Positions 54,750 through 61,893 of a DNA stretch of 64,000 bases are shown piece by piece; positions within the stretch are counted from its first letter, which is position 1; each line of letters starts with the position of its first letter. The position numbers and the translations under genes are program-made. Under the pieces are notes generated by a model. It was not told the DNA's origin and did no database searches. It saw only the letters and a program-made list of their open reading frames with translations. Source of the DNA: Gemmatimonadota bacterium (GTDB lineage: Bacteria; Gemmatimonadota; Gemmatimonadetes; Gemmatimonadales; GWC2-71-9). The stretch is taken from positions 1 through 64,000 of the forward strand of contig SHZT01000005.1 in the NCBI GenBank assembly GCA_009692185.1, written 5' to 3'.

Positions 54750-55684
54750 GACCAGCTCCCTGCCTTCGCCCGCAGCAAGTCCTCCACCCGGTGAATGGGA
54801 TACAGCAACCGGTCCCACCGCGCATCGGGCGTCGACAGCGGAGCTCTCTCCCGCATCAACCACCCCGAAATCTCATCCGCCTCGCTCACGCTGGCGTCGG
54901 TAGCATATCGCTCGACCCTGACCAGGCCGTGCGTGATGTCCTGCCCTTCCCACGGCCACAACCGGACGTACCAGCTGTGCACCGGCGCGCCACGCTCGTA
55001 CTTCGGCGCGAACACGGACGAGCGGTGCCCCGGCTCCAGCGTCATGGCCGTCACAACGTCGGCACCATTCAGGAACTGGGTCTCGTGACTCTTCACGATG
55101 CCGAGCAGCCGCGAGTCCTTCGCGAACGCGGAATGCGCGGTGACTGAGCCATCGACGACCAGCAGCCCGCCGGGCTTCGCCTCGCGATACTCTTTCGCGA
55201 CGGTCGCCTCGACTTCGGCCCGCCGCCGGTCCACGACCTGCACCGCCAGCTGGATCTCCAGCAGGGGGTGCCGGCGAGATCCGGGTTCGGACGGGTAGAG
55301 TCTCTCTTCGCGAGCCGCAAGCGCTTCGCGTTCTGAATCCGACAGCACCGCGAGGGGCGCGACCAGGAAGTCTTCGTGGCGTGTCGCGACCGTGACCAGC
55401 TCGCCGCCGTTCCGGCACAAGGCCGCGGCCGCTACGTGCGCCCGCACGACGGGTGTGGCGCCGAACCAGCCGTCTACGGAGTAGCGCTGAATGCCGCCCA
55501 GGAACGCGACGCCAGGTGGTGCCTCGCGCGGAATCACCGGAATCGCCCGAATCCGGTCGCCTTCGACGATCTCCGCCGTGCCGAACGGCGTCTCGAGGGG
55601 CGCGCCGGCGTGGGTGGCCATGCGGCCCCCGCCGGCCACGCCGCCCGCGCGAACGATGACTTTGCGAATTCCCGCGTGCGCCAT
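54746..55684 (-). CDS. nurA: NurA nuclease
   Basis: 312 residues of the NurA domain; the catalytic strand LLVVDGSVTAHSAFAKDSRLLGIVKSHET keeps the conserved Asp, and VVDRRRAEVE and DSRLLGIVK motifs are in the usual order. It works with HerA to resect DNA ends 5' to 3'. Start ATG 55684. First of the tightly overlapping set nurA-herA-secreted protein-sbcD-sbcC. Confidence 0.88.
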   Translation of the reverse strand: MAHAGIRKVIVRAGGVAGGGRMATHAGAPLETPFGTAEIVEGDRIRAIPVIPREAPPGVAFLGGIQRYSVDGWFGATPVVRAHVAAAALCRNGGELVTVATRHEDFLVAPLAVLSDSEREALAAREERLYPSEPGSRRHPLLEIQLAVQVVDRRRAEVEATVAKEYREAKPGGLLVVDGSVTAHSAFAKDSRLLGIVKSHETQFLNGADVVTAMTLEPGHRSSVFAPKYERGAPVHSWYVRLWPWEGQDITHGLVRVERYATDASVSEADEISGWLMRERAPLSTPDARWDRLLYPIHRVEDLLRAKAGSWS

Positions 55685-55721
55685 GCGGTTCAGTCCCGCC
55701 GCGCCGCGGTGCCGCCCGGCA

Positions 55722-56228
55722 TCAGGCGTCGGGCGCTGGGAAGGGTGGGACGTTGAGGAGCCACAACCCCGCGATATTGCCGCTGCCGTCCACTTCGGCA
55801 ATGAGACCATTCGCGATTTGCACAGCGTCCACCTTGCGCCGGGGTCCCACGCGCAGGTGAATGACCGACTCGTCCGCCCGCTTGAGCGCGGAGAGGTGCG
55901 TATCCACCTCGACCGCCGCGATCCCCGGTTGAGACGGGCGGGCGGGCATCATGAGGCGGCCCTGCGATCCCGGCTCGGGGGCCTTGAGGCCCTCGACAAC
56001 CTGGCGCTCGGGCCACACCACCACTTCGAGCCCGCACACCGCGCCACCCGAGACGTCGAGCATTACGTACGACCCCTCGGCGCCGGTCAGTTCGACCGAG
56101 CCGGTAAGCCCGCCGGCCTTCTTGGGAACCTTGAACTGCCCAGAGAGGATCTCCGTCTCGGCATCCCACCGCCACGCGACCTCCGGCAGCTTGCCCTCGA
56201 GCTTCTCGACCGTCACGGTGTAGGCCAT
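55722..56228 (-). CDS. Unknown protein upstream of nurA
   Basis: 168 residues, mostly beta: VEKLEGKLPEVAWRWDAETEILSGQF ... ADESVIHLRVGPRRKVDAVQIANGLIAEVDGSGNIAGLWLL. The C-terminal part resembles DUF2283-like small beta proteins (DexGxxxGIExL). Lies 37 bases from the nurA start and probably belongs to the operon. No enzyme motif seen. Confidence 0.55.
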   Translation of the reverse strand: MAYTVTVEKLEGKLPEVAWRWDAETEILSGQFKVPKKAGGLTGSVELTGAEGSYVMLDVSGGAVCGLEVVVWPERQVVEGLKAPEPGSQGRLMMPARPSQPGIAAVEVDTHLSALKRADESVIHLRVGPRRKVDAVQIANGLIAEVDGSGNIAGLWLLNVPPFPAPDA

Positions 56229-56230
56229 GA

Positions 56231-57481
56231 TCAGCGAGGCTTGAGGGAGCGGGCGAACCGGGTGATTCGCTCGAGCGCCTTGACCAGGTCCTTTTCCGAC
56301 GCGGCAAACGACAGCCGCACGAACCGCGGGTCCCCGAAGGCATCACCCGGCACCAGCGCCACGCCCTCGCTCGCCATGAGCTTGGAGCAGAACTCCGCGC
56401 CGGTGGAGATACCGGGGCCGAAGTAGTTGTCGACGCGGAAGAACAGGTAGAAGGCGCCCATCGGCTCGACGAACTCGACATTCGGGAGGTGCTTCCGGAA
56501 GTGCGCCAACAGCATGTCCCGCCGCTTGCGGAACTCGTCCACCATGCGGAGCACGTCCTGCTCCACCTTCGGGTCGCTCATGGCGGTCGCCGCGGCCCAC
56601 TGCGACGGGTGCGACGCGCCCGACGTCGTGTGCGACTGGAATCCCGCCATGGCCTTGGCCACCGGCAACGGCGCGAGCGCCATGCCGATTCTCCAGCCGG
56701 TCATCGCGTACGCCTTGCTCGCGCCGTAGATCACGACCGTCCGGTCGAGCAGCTCGTCCGAAAGATCCAGCACCGAGGGCGCGGAACCCGAACCAAAGTG
56801 AATGCGGCGGTAGATCTCGTCCGAGATCAGCCAGATGCCCCGCTCGTGCGCCCATTCGGCAATCGCCTTGAGCTCCGAGCGCGAATAGACCGCGCCGGTC
56901 GGGTTGACCGGAGAACACAGGAGCAGGCCCGTGGTGTGCGCGTCGGTGTGTGCCTCGAGGTCGTCCACGCTCACCTTGAGGCTCCACTCGATATCCCCGG
57001 GCACCATCACCGGCTCCGCGCGCGCCAGATGCACCATTTGCGGGTACGACACCCAGGCCGGCGCCGGAATCAGCACCCGATCACCCGGACCGAACAGCGA
57101 AAAGATCGCGTTGAAGAGCGACTGTTTTGCGCCGGTGGAAATCACCAGGCAATCCGCGTTCACCGGCCGGCCGTTCGACAGGAGCGACAGGTGCTTCGCC
57201 GCCGCGGCCCGCAGGTCCAGAAGGCCCACGTTCGGCGGGTACCTGGTCTTTCCTGACTGGATGGCCTTGATGCCGGCTTCGGCCGCCGCGCGGGGTGTGT
57301 CGAAGTCCGGCTCTCCCGCCGAAAGGTCGATGACGTCCTCCCCGGCGGCCTTGCGGCGCTGGGTTTCCTGGTTGATCGCGACCGTTTCGGACGGCTTGAG
57401 CTGGGCGAGGTTCTCTGACAGGGACAACTGCGGCGCCCGTTGGGCGGGAGCCGAAATTCGTGATATGGGGCTGGCTTCCAC
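56231..57481 (-). CDS. Class I/II aminotransferase (aspartate aminotransferase-like)
   Basis: 416 residues. IDLSAGEPDFDTP, CSPVNPTGAVYSR, and the PLP lysine in IYGASKAYAMTGWRIG show a group Ib aspartate or aromatic aminotransferase. GTG 57481 with GAGG 6 bases ahead is preferred to the TTG at 57493. Transamination of amino acids is by family; the exact pair is unknown. Directly followed by the unknown gene and nurA on the same strand. Confidence 0.9.
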   Translation of the reverse strand: MEASPISRISAPAQRAPQLSLSENLAQLKPSETVAINQETQRRKAAGEDVIDLSAGEPDFDTPRAAAEAGIKAIQSGKTRYPPNVGLLDLRAAAAKHLSLLSNGRPVNADCLVISTGAKQSLFNAIFSLFGPGDRVLIPAPAWVSYPQMVHLARAEPVMVPGDIEWSLKVSVDDLEAHTDAHTTGLLLCSPVNPTGAVYSRSELKAIAEWAHERGIWLISDEIYRRIHFGSGSAPSVLDLSDELLDRTVVIYGASKAYAMTGWRIGMALAPLPVAKAMAGFQSHTTSGASHPSQWAAATAMSDPKVEQDVLRMVDEFRKRRDMLLAHFRKHLPNVEFVEPMGAFYLFFRVDNYFGPGISTGAEFCSKLMASEGVALVPGDAFGDPRFVRLSFAASEKDLVKALERITRFARSLKPR

Positions 57482-57517
57482 GATGTTCCTCAAGGCTAAG
57501 GCGCAGTCAGAAGACTA

Positions 57518-57537
57518 CGGCCTCGCATGGGAGGCCG
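57518..57537 (-). terminator. Hairpin between P1 peptidase and aminotransferase genes
   Basis: CGGCCTC (57518-57524) and GAGGCCG (57531-57537) form a 7-pair stem with a 6-base loop, followed on the minus strand by TAGTCTTCT. May end the peptidase transcript. Confidence 0.4.
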
Positions 57538-57546
57538 CAACAACTT

Positions 57547-58713
57547 TTAGGGCCGGATTACCCCGTGCCGCTTGAGAATCACGACCGTGGAGTCTACGGG
57601 TAGTTCCTGGGCGGTTCCACGGTACCCGCGCACGGTGGTCGCCATGAACAGGGAGTTGTAGATCGCCTCTTCGGTGGCCTCGATCGCGGCCTCGAACAGC
57701 GGGGAGAGCGCGTCGCCGGGAATCTGGGGCTGGGTCACCCGCCGCGCCCCGGTGACCGTGCTGAAGGCAATGACGAAGTCGCCCGACCCGTGGGACATCG
57801 AACTGCCGGTCCGCGCGAGCCCCGCCAGTGCCCGCCGCCCCAGCCGCTCGAGCGCCAGGTGATCGAGCGGTGCGTCGGTGGCGATCACGATCATGCAGGA
57901 TCCGTCCGGAGAAGGATCGACGGTCGCGGCACCGACCCGTGCTCCCGCCGAATCAGCCGGATTCAGGATGTTTCGGAGATAGTACTTCCCCAGCTCGACC
58001 CCCACCGGCGCGCCCGCGATTTGCAGGACGCCGCCGAAATTGCTCTGCACCAGCGCGCCGACGGTCCAGCCGCCGAGCGCGTCCGGAAGCTTGCGGCTCG
58101 AAGTGCCGATCCCGCCCTTCCACCCGAACGCCTGCGTTCCGCGCCCCGCACCGACACTGCCCTGCTCAACCGGTCCTTCCTTCGCCAATTTGATCGCGCG
58201 GAGCACGTCAGCTTCGGTGATCGGCCGGCGGCGAATGTTGTTCAGGCCGCCGTCGTTGGTCTCTCCCACGACCGGATTGGCCGACCCCACGTTTTCGTTT
58301 CCCGGGAGTCCCAGCAGGTAGGTGAGGACCGCATCGGCCGCACGCGGCACGCAGAGCGTGCACGTGAGCACGATCGGCGACTCCAGCTCACCCAGTTCCT
58401 GCACCTGCGTCGAGCCGGTCAGCTTGCCGAACGCGTTTCCGATCACGATTGCGGCGGGGACTTTTTCCCGGAAGATGTTGCCATCGTGCGGCAGGATCGC
58501 CGTGATGCCCGTGTTGATCGAGTCGCCGCGGGCGAGCGTCACCTGCCCCACCCGCACGCCTTTCACATCGGTGATCGCGTTGAGCGGGCCGGGCGGAAGG
58601 ATGCCGACGATGACACCGATTTCCCGCGCGGTCTTCTTGGCCTGGGCCGAGAGCGGCGGTGCGACGAACAGGATCAGGGTGAGAACAGTTGCAGTGCGCA
58701 ATGGATGTTCCAC
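57547..58713 (-). CDS. Exported P1-family (S58/DmpA) aminopeptidase
   Basis: 388 residues: signal peptide to SAQA, then NAITDVKGVRVGQVTL, TGITAILPH, and the self-processing site region DGSCMIVIATDAPL with the nucleophile after Gly. P1 enzymes (DmpA, BapA) cleave N-terminal or beta-amino acids after autoproteolysis. GTG 58713 or TTG 58701 could start. Divergent from the DbpA-like gene. Confidence 0.88.
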   Translation of the reverse strand: MEHPLRTATVLTLILFVAPPLSAQAKKTAREIGVIVGILPPGPLNAITDVKGVRVGQVTLARGDSINTGITAILPHDGNIFREKVPAAIVIGNAFGKLTGSTQVQELGELESPIVLTCTLCVPRAADAVLTYLLGLPGNENVGSANPVVGETNDGGLNNIRRRPITEADVLRAIKLAKEGPVEQGSVGAGRGTQAFGWKGGIGTSSRKLPDALGGWTVGALVQSNFGGVLQIAGAPVGVELGKYYLRNILNPADSAGARVGAATVDPSPDGSCMIVIATDAPLDHLALERLGRRALAGLARTGSSMSHGSGDFVIAFSTVTGARRVTQPQIPGDALSPLFEAAIEATEEAIYNSLFMATTVRGYRGTAQELPVDSTVVILKRHGVIRP

Positions 58714-58808
58714 GGACGGTTAAACGGTTCGCCTATCCACCAGACGAAAGTTGCCCGACGGACGAGCCCAAGCTAGCATCCTGTCACTGTTTGACAACCG
58801 AGGTAGTT

Positions 58809-60122
58809 GTGACGGAAGAAACCAGTTCGCTGGACGCGGGCGCGCGAGCCGCGCTCGACAGCGCGAAACCGCTGATTACCGTGGGCCCCCCCGCGGCGTG
58901 GACGCTTACGCCCATCTTTGGCGCGCTCCCGCGCGACGAAACGCCCGGCCTGCATGTGCTGGTCCTGGCCCCCGAACCCGGCGACCTGCTGGAGGCGGCG
59001 CGCATGATCCGGCGCCTCCCGGGCATTGAACCGGTCCATGCTGTTACGGGCAATTCCCGCGCCGCGCGGCTCCTGTCCGCTGGCGCTGTCCGCACACTAC
59101 TCTCGACCCCGCGTGACGCGCTCAAGCTCCTCGAGCGCTCGGCGCTTCCCTCGAAACAACTCCACACCGTCGTGGTCCTATGGCCGGAAGTCACCCTGGC
59201 CCTGGGCGAATCGGCCACGCTCGATTCCGTGCTCCAGGAGATCAAAGTCCCCCGGACGGTGTTTGCCACCACGGACGACGCACCCCTCAAGGATTTCCTC
59301 GAGCGCCACGCGCGCCGGGCGCCACTCGTCCCGCTGGGCCGCGTTCCTTCGTCGCCCATGGGCGGCATCCGTTACATCGTGGTGGAAGATGACCGCCGCG
59401 GCGGAGCAGTCCGTGGCACCCTCGACTCGCTGAACCCCGAAAAGACGCTCCTGTGGGAACCAGCCGCCGACCGCTATGAACGGTGGCACGAACTGGTCGA
59501 GGACCCCACCGTCGTGGTGAGCGGCACCGTTCCTACCGACAAGCGGTTCGACCTCGCCATTGCCGCGGATTTCCCCACGCCGGAAATCCTCATCAGGCTA
59601 TCCAACCAGGCGAACCAGGTCGTCGTCCTCGCCCGTGGCGCCCAGCTCACCTACCTCGGCCGGGTCGCCAAGCCGCTCCGGGCGCTTCGCCTGACCGGCG
59701 CGGCGGACCGGGCACGCGAACGCGCCCACGCACTCCGGCAGGCCGTGCGCGAGCGCGTCGAGCAGGGCGATGTGAGCGCCGAACTCCTCGCGCTGGCGCC
59801 GTTATTTGATGAATACGATCCCGCGCTGGTGGCAGCCGCCCTCGTGCGGGGCGCCGAAGGCCCGCCCGCCGAAGTCGCCGCGGCGGCCAATTCGTGGGTG
59901 CGCATACAGATCAGCATTGGCAAACGGGATCGCGTGCGGCCGGCAGATATCGTCGGCGCCCTGCTCAACGGCGTGGGACTGGCCAAGGACCACGTCGGCC
60001 GCGTGGAAATCCAGGACAACTTCTCGGTCGTGGACGTGAATCCGGATGCCGCCAACCGGGTCGTGAGCGAATTGCCGAAACTCACTGTGCGTGGCCGCCC
60101 ACTTACGGGAAGGGTCCTCTAG
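58809..60122 (+). CDS. DbpA-like protein with inactive helicase core
   Basis: 437 residues. The C-terminal 75 residues (WVRIQISIGKRDRVRPADIVGALLNGVGLAKDHVGRVEIQDNF ... VRGRPLTGRVL) are the DbpA/CsdA RNA-binding domain. The rest has a helicase-like layout (RecA1 and RecA2 sheets), but motif I reads VGPPAAWTLTPIF, the DEAD box reads VVLWPE and SAT reads FATT, so it cannot hydrolyse ATP as usual. GTG 58809 has GAGG 5 bases upstream. Likely an RNA-binding scaffold. Confidence 0.75.
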   Translation: MTEETSSLDAGARAALDSAKPLITVGPPAAWTLTPIFGALPRDETPGLHVLVLAPEPGDLLEAARMIRRLPGIEPVHAVTGNSRAARLLSAGAVRTLLSTPRDALKLLERSALPSKQLHTVVVLWPEVTLALGESATLDSVLQEIKVPRTVFATTDDAPLKDFLERHARRAPLVPLGRVPSSPMGGIRYIVVEDDRRGGAVRGTLDSLNPEKTLLWEPAADRYERWHELVEDPTVVVSGTVPTDKRFDLAIAADFPTPEILIRLSNQANQVVVLARGAQLTYLGRVAKPLRALRLTGAADRARERAHALRQAVRERVEQGDVSAELLALAPLFDEYDPALVAAALVRGAEGPPAEVAAAANSWVRIQISIGKRDRVRPADIVGALLNGVGLAKDHVGRVEIQDNFSVVDVNPDAANRVVSELPKLTVRGRPLTGRVL

Positions 60123-60127
60123 CCGTC

Positions 60128-60156
60128 TTGCATCCGGGGCCAACGGGCGCTAACCT
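60128..60156 (+). promoter_or_regulatory. tdk promoter (TTGCAT-N17-TAACCT)
   Basis: TTGCAT (60128-60133), 17 bases, TAACCT (60151-60156). The start point would fall near 60163, giving a leader of about 30 bases before ATG 60193. The same -10 hexamer and spacing occur before gcvH. Confidence 0.75.
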
Positions 60157-60192
60157 CACCCGCCCTTGGTTCCCTCCACCTGACGCGACGAC

Positions 60193-60798
60193 ATGCACCA
60201 CACAACTCGGCCCGGCTGGATCGAAGTCATCGCGGGTGTCATGTTCAGCGGAAAAAGCGAAGAGCTGATCCGCCGCGTGCGCCGTTCAGTCATCGCCAAA
60301 AAGAAGGTCCAGGTGTTCAAGTCGCACCTGGACGATCGCTACGGCGGCGTCTACCAGGTCAGCTCCCACAATGGTGCGGCCGTCGAAGCCCGCCCGGTGG
60401 ATTCATCCATCGAGATCATGCGGCTGGTGCGACCCCAGTCCGAAGTCATCGCGATCGACGAGGCCCAGTTCCTCGACGAAGGAGTCGTTGACGTCGTGAC
60501 GACACTGGCGACTCGCGGTGTGCGGGTCATCCTCGCCGGTACCGACACCGATTTCCGCGGCGAGCCGTTCGGCGCCATGCCCCAGCTCCTCGCCATCGCC
60601 GAAATCGTGGACAAGCTCCACGCCATCTGCGTCGTGTGCGGAGACCCGGCCTGCCGTAACCAGCGGCTCATCAACGGCCGTCCCGCTGCCTACGAATCCC
60701 CCACGATCATGGTCGGCGGGTCGGAGGCCTACGAGGCGCGGTGCCGGCACTGTCATTCCGTCCCGAAGGCCGACGAAGCGCAGGTGAGGTTGCTCTAG
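60193..60798 (+). CDS. tdk: Thymidine kinase
   Basis: 201 residues of type II thymidine kinase: P-loop [14 protein letters not shown], Asp-Glu in AIDEAQFLD, the lasso YESP..., and zinc ligands CVVCGDPA and CRHC. Salvages thymidine to TMP. Lies 14 bases upstream of coaE. Confidence 0.92.
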   Translation: MHHTTRPGWIEVIAGVMFSGKSEELIRRVRRSVIAKKKVQVFKSHLDDRYGGVYQVSSHNGAAVEARPVDSSIEIMRLVRPQSEVIAIDEAQFLDEGVVDVVTTLATRGVRVILAGTDTDFRGEPFGAMPQLLAIAEIVDKLHAICVVCGDPACRNQRLINGRPAAYESPTIMVGGSEAYEARCRHCHSVPKADEAQVRLL

Positions 60799-60800
60799 CC

Positions 60801-60812
60801 TATTCTTCTCCC
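60801..60812 (+). promoter_or_regulatory. -10-like box 6 bases before coaE
   Basis: TATTCT (60801-60806) ends 6 bases before ATG 60813, as expected for a leaderless transcript. No clear -35 box is seen, and coaE could also be read from the tdk promoter. Confidence 0.35.
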
Positions 60813-61445
60813 ATGCTGAATGTCGCCGTCACCGGCAACGCCGCCGCCGGAAAATCCACCGTGGTGAAATGGTTCCGCGAATGGGGCGCCACGGTCATTG
60901 ACGCGGACCATCTGGTGCGGGAAGTCGAATCGCCCAGCTCCCCGATCCTGAATGCCATCGCCCGCCGGTTCGGCCCCCACGTCATCAAGCCCGATGGTTC
61001 GCTGGATCGTGACGAGTTGCGCGGTCGCGTCATGGGTGATGAAGACGCCCTGGCCTCGCTCAATGCCATCGTGCACCCTGCCGTCCGCCGCCTCCGCGCC
61101 GAACTGGTCGCCGACGCGCGCAAGGCCGGGGTCAAGGTGCTGGTGAACGAGATTCCACTGCTCTTCGAGGTGATGAACCCGGAGGACTTCGACCTGGTCG
61201 TGCTGGTAGACGCCCCGGTCGCCACCCGGCATGGGCGGCTGGTCGAGCACCGCCACCTCGAGCCGGAAGACGCCGACCGGCTCATCGGGTCACAGATGCC
61301 GTCGGAGTTCAAGCGCGAACGCAGCCAGATCGTGATCGACAATGAGGGATCGCTCACCGAGCTGGAAGCCCGGGCGCAGGATGCCTGGCGGAGTATCACC
61401 GAGCGGGCGGGCCGAACGCTTGACACCCCCGGAAGCGGCGGGTAA
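60813..61445 (+). CDS. coaE: Dephospho-CoA kinase
   Basis: 210 residues: Walker A GNAAAGKST, IDADHLVREV, and NEIPLLFEV with the CoaE pattern. It phosphorylates dephospho-CoA, the last step of coenzyme A synthesis. ATG 60813 starts at the signature motif; a longer frame would lie inside tdk. Confidence 0.92.
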   Translation: MLNVAVTGNAAAGKSTVVKWFREWGATVIDADHLVREVESPSSPILNAIARRFGPHVIKPDGSLDRDELRGRVMGDEDALASLNAIVHPAVRRLRAELVADARKAGVKVLVNEIPLLFEVMNPEDFDLVVLVDAPVATRHGRLVEHRHLEPEDADRLIGSQMPSEFKRERSQIVIDNEGSLTELEARAQDAWRSITERAGRTLDTPGSGG

Positions 61446-61448
61446 CCT
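61420..61448 (+). promoter_or_regulatory. gcvH promoter (TTGACA-N17-TAACCT)
   Basis: TTGACA (61420-61425), exactly 17 bases, TAACCT (61443-61448): a near-ideal housekeeping promoter lying over the last codons of coaE. Predicted start near 61455, leader about 44 bases before ATG 61499. Confidence 0.8.
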
Positions 61449-61498
61449 AACCGCCGTCGCTCGCAACCCAGCTAAACCGCCAGCCAAATCGCGAATAA

Positions 61499-61885
61499 AT
61501 GTCGAAGATACCGCCGGCCCTGCAGTACACCGAAGAACATGAATACGTCGCCCTCGACGAGGCCGATATCGTCCAGATCGGCATTACCGACTACGCCCAG
61601 GGTGAACTCGGCGACGTCGTGTTCGTCGAACTGCCCACCATCGGCGACAAGTTCGACCGCATGCACGTCTTCGGCACCATTGAGGCCGTGAAGGCCGTGT
61701 CCGAGTTGTTCTGCCCCGTGGCCGGTGAAGTGGTGGATATCAACGGGGCGCTGGACAAAGACCCCTCGCTGGTCAACCGCGATCCGTACGGCAACGGCTG
61801 GATGATCAAGCTTCGCGTGAAGCGGGTGGACGACCTGAAGGAACTGCTCAGCGCATCGGACTACGCCGCCCATATCGGAGAGTAG
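61499..61885 (+). CDS. gcvH: Glycine cleavage system H protein
   Basis: 128 residues with the lipoyl lysine in [17 protein letters not shown]. Carries the aminomethyl group between P, T and L proteins. Followed 8 bases later by gcvP; the T protein gene is not in the window. Confidence 0.94.
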   Translation: MSKIPPALQYTEEHEYVALDEADIVQIGITDYAQGELGDVVFVELPTIGDKFDRMHVFGTIEAVKAVSELFCPVAGEVVDINGALDKDPSLVNRDPYGNGWMIKLRVKRVDDLKELLSASDYAAHIGE

Positions 61886-61893
61886 GGCCCGCC

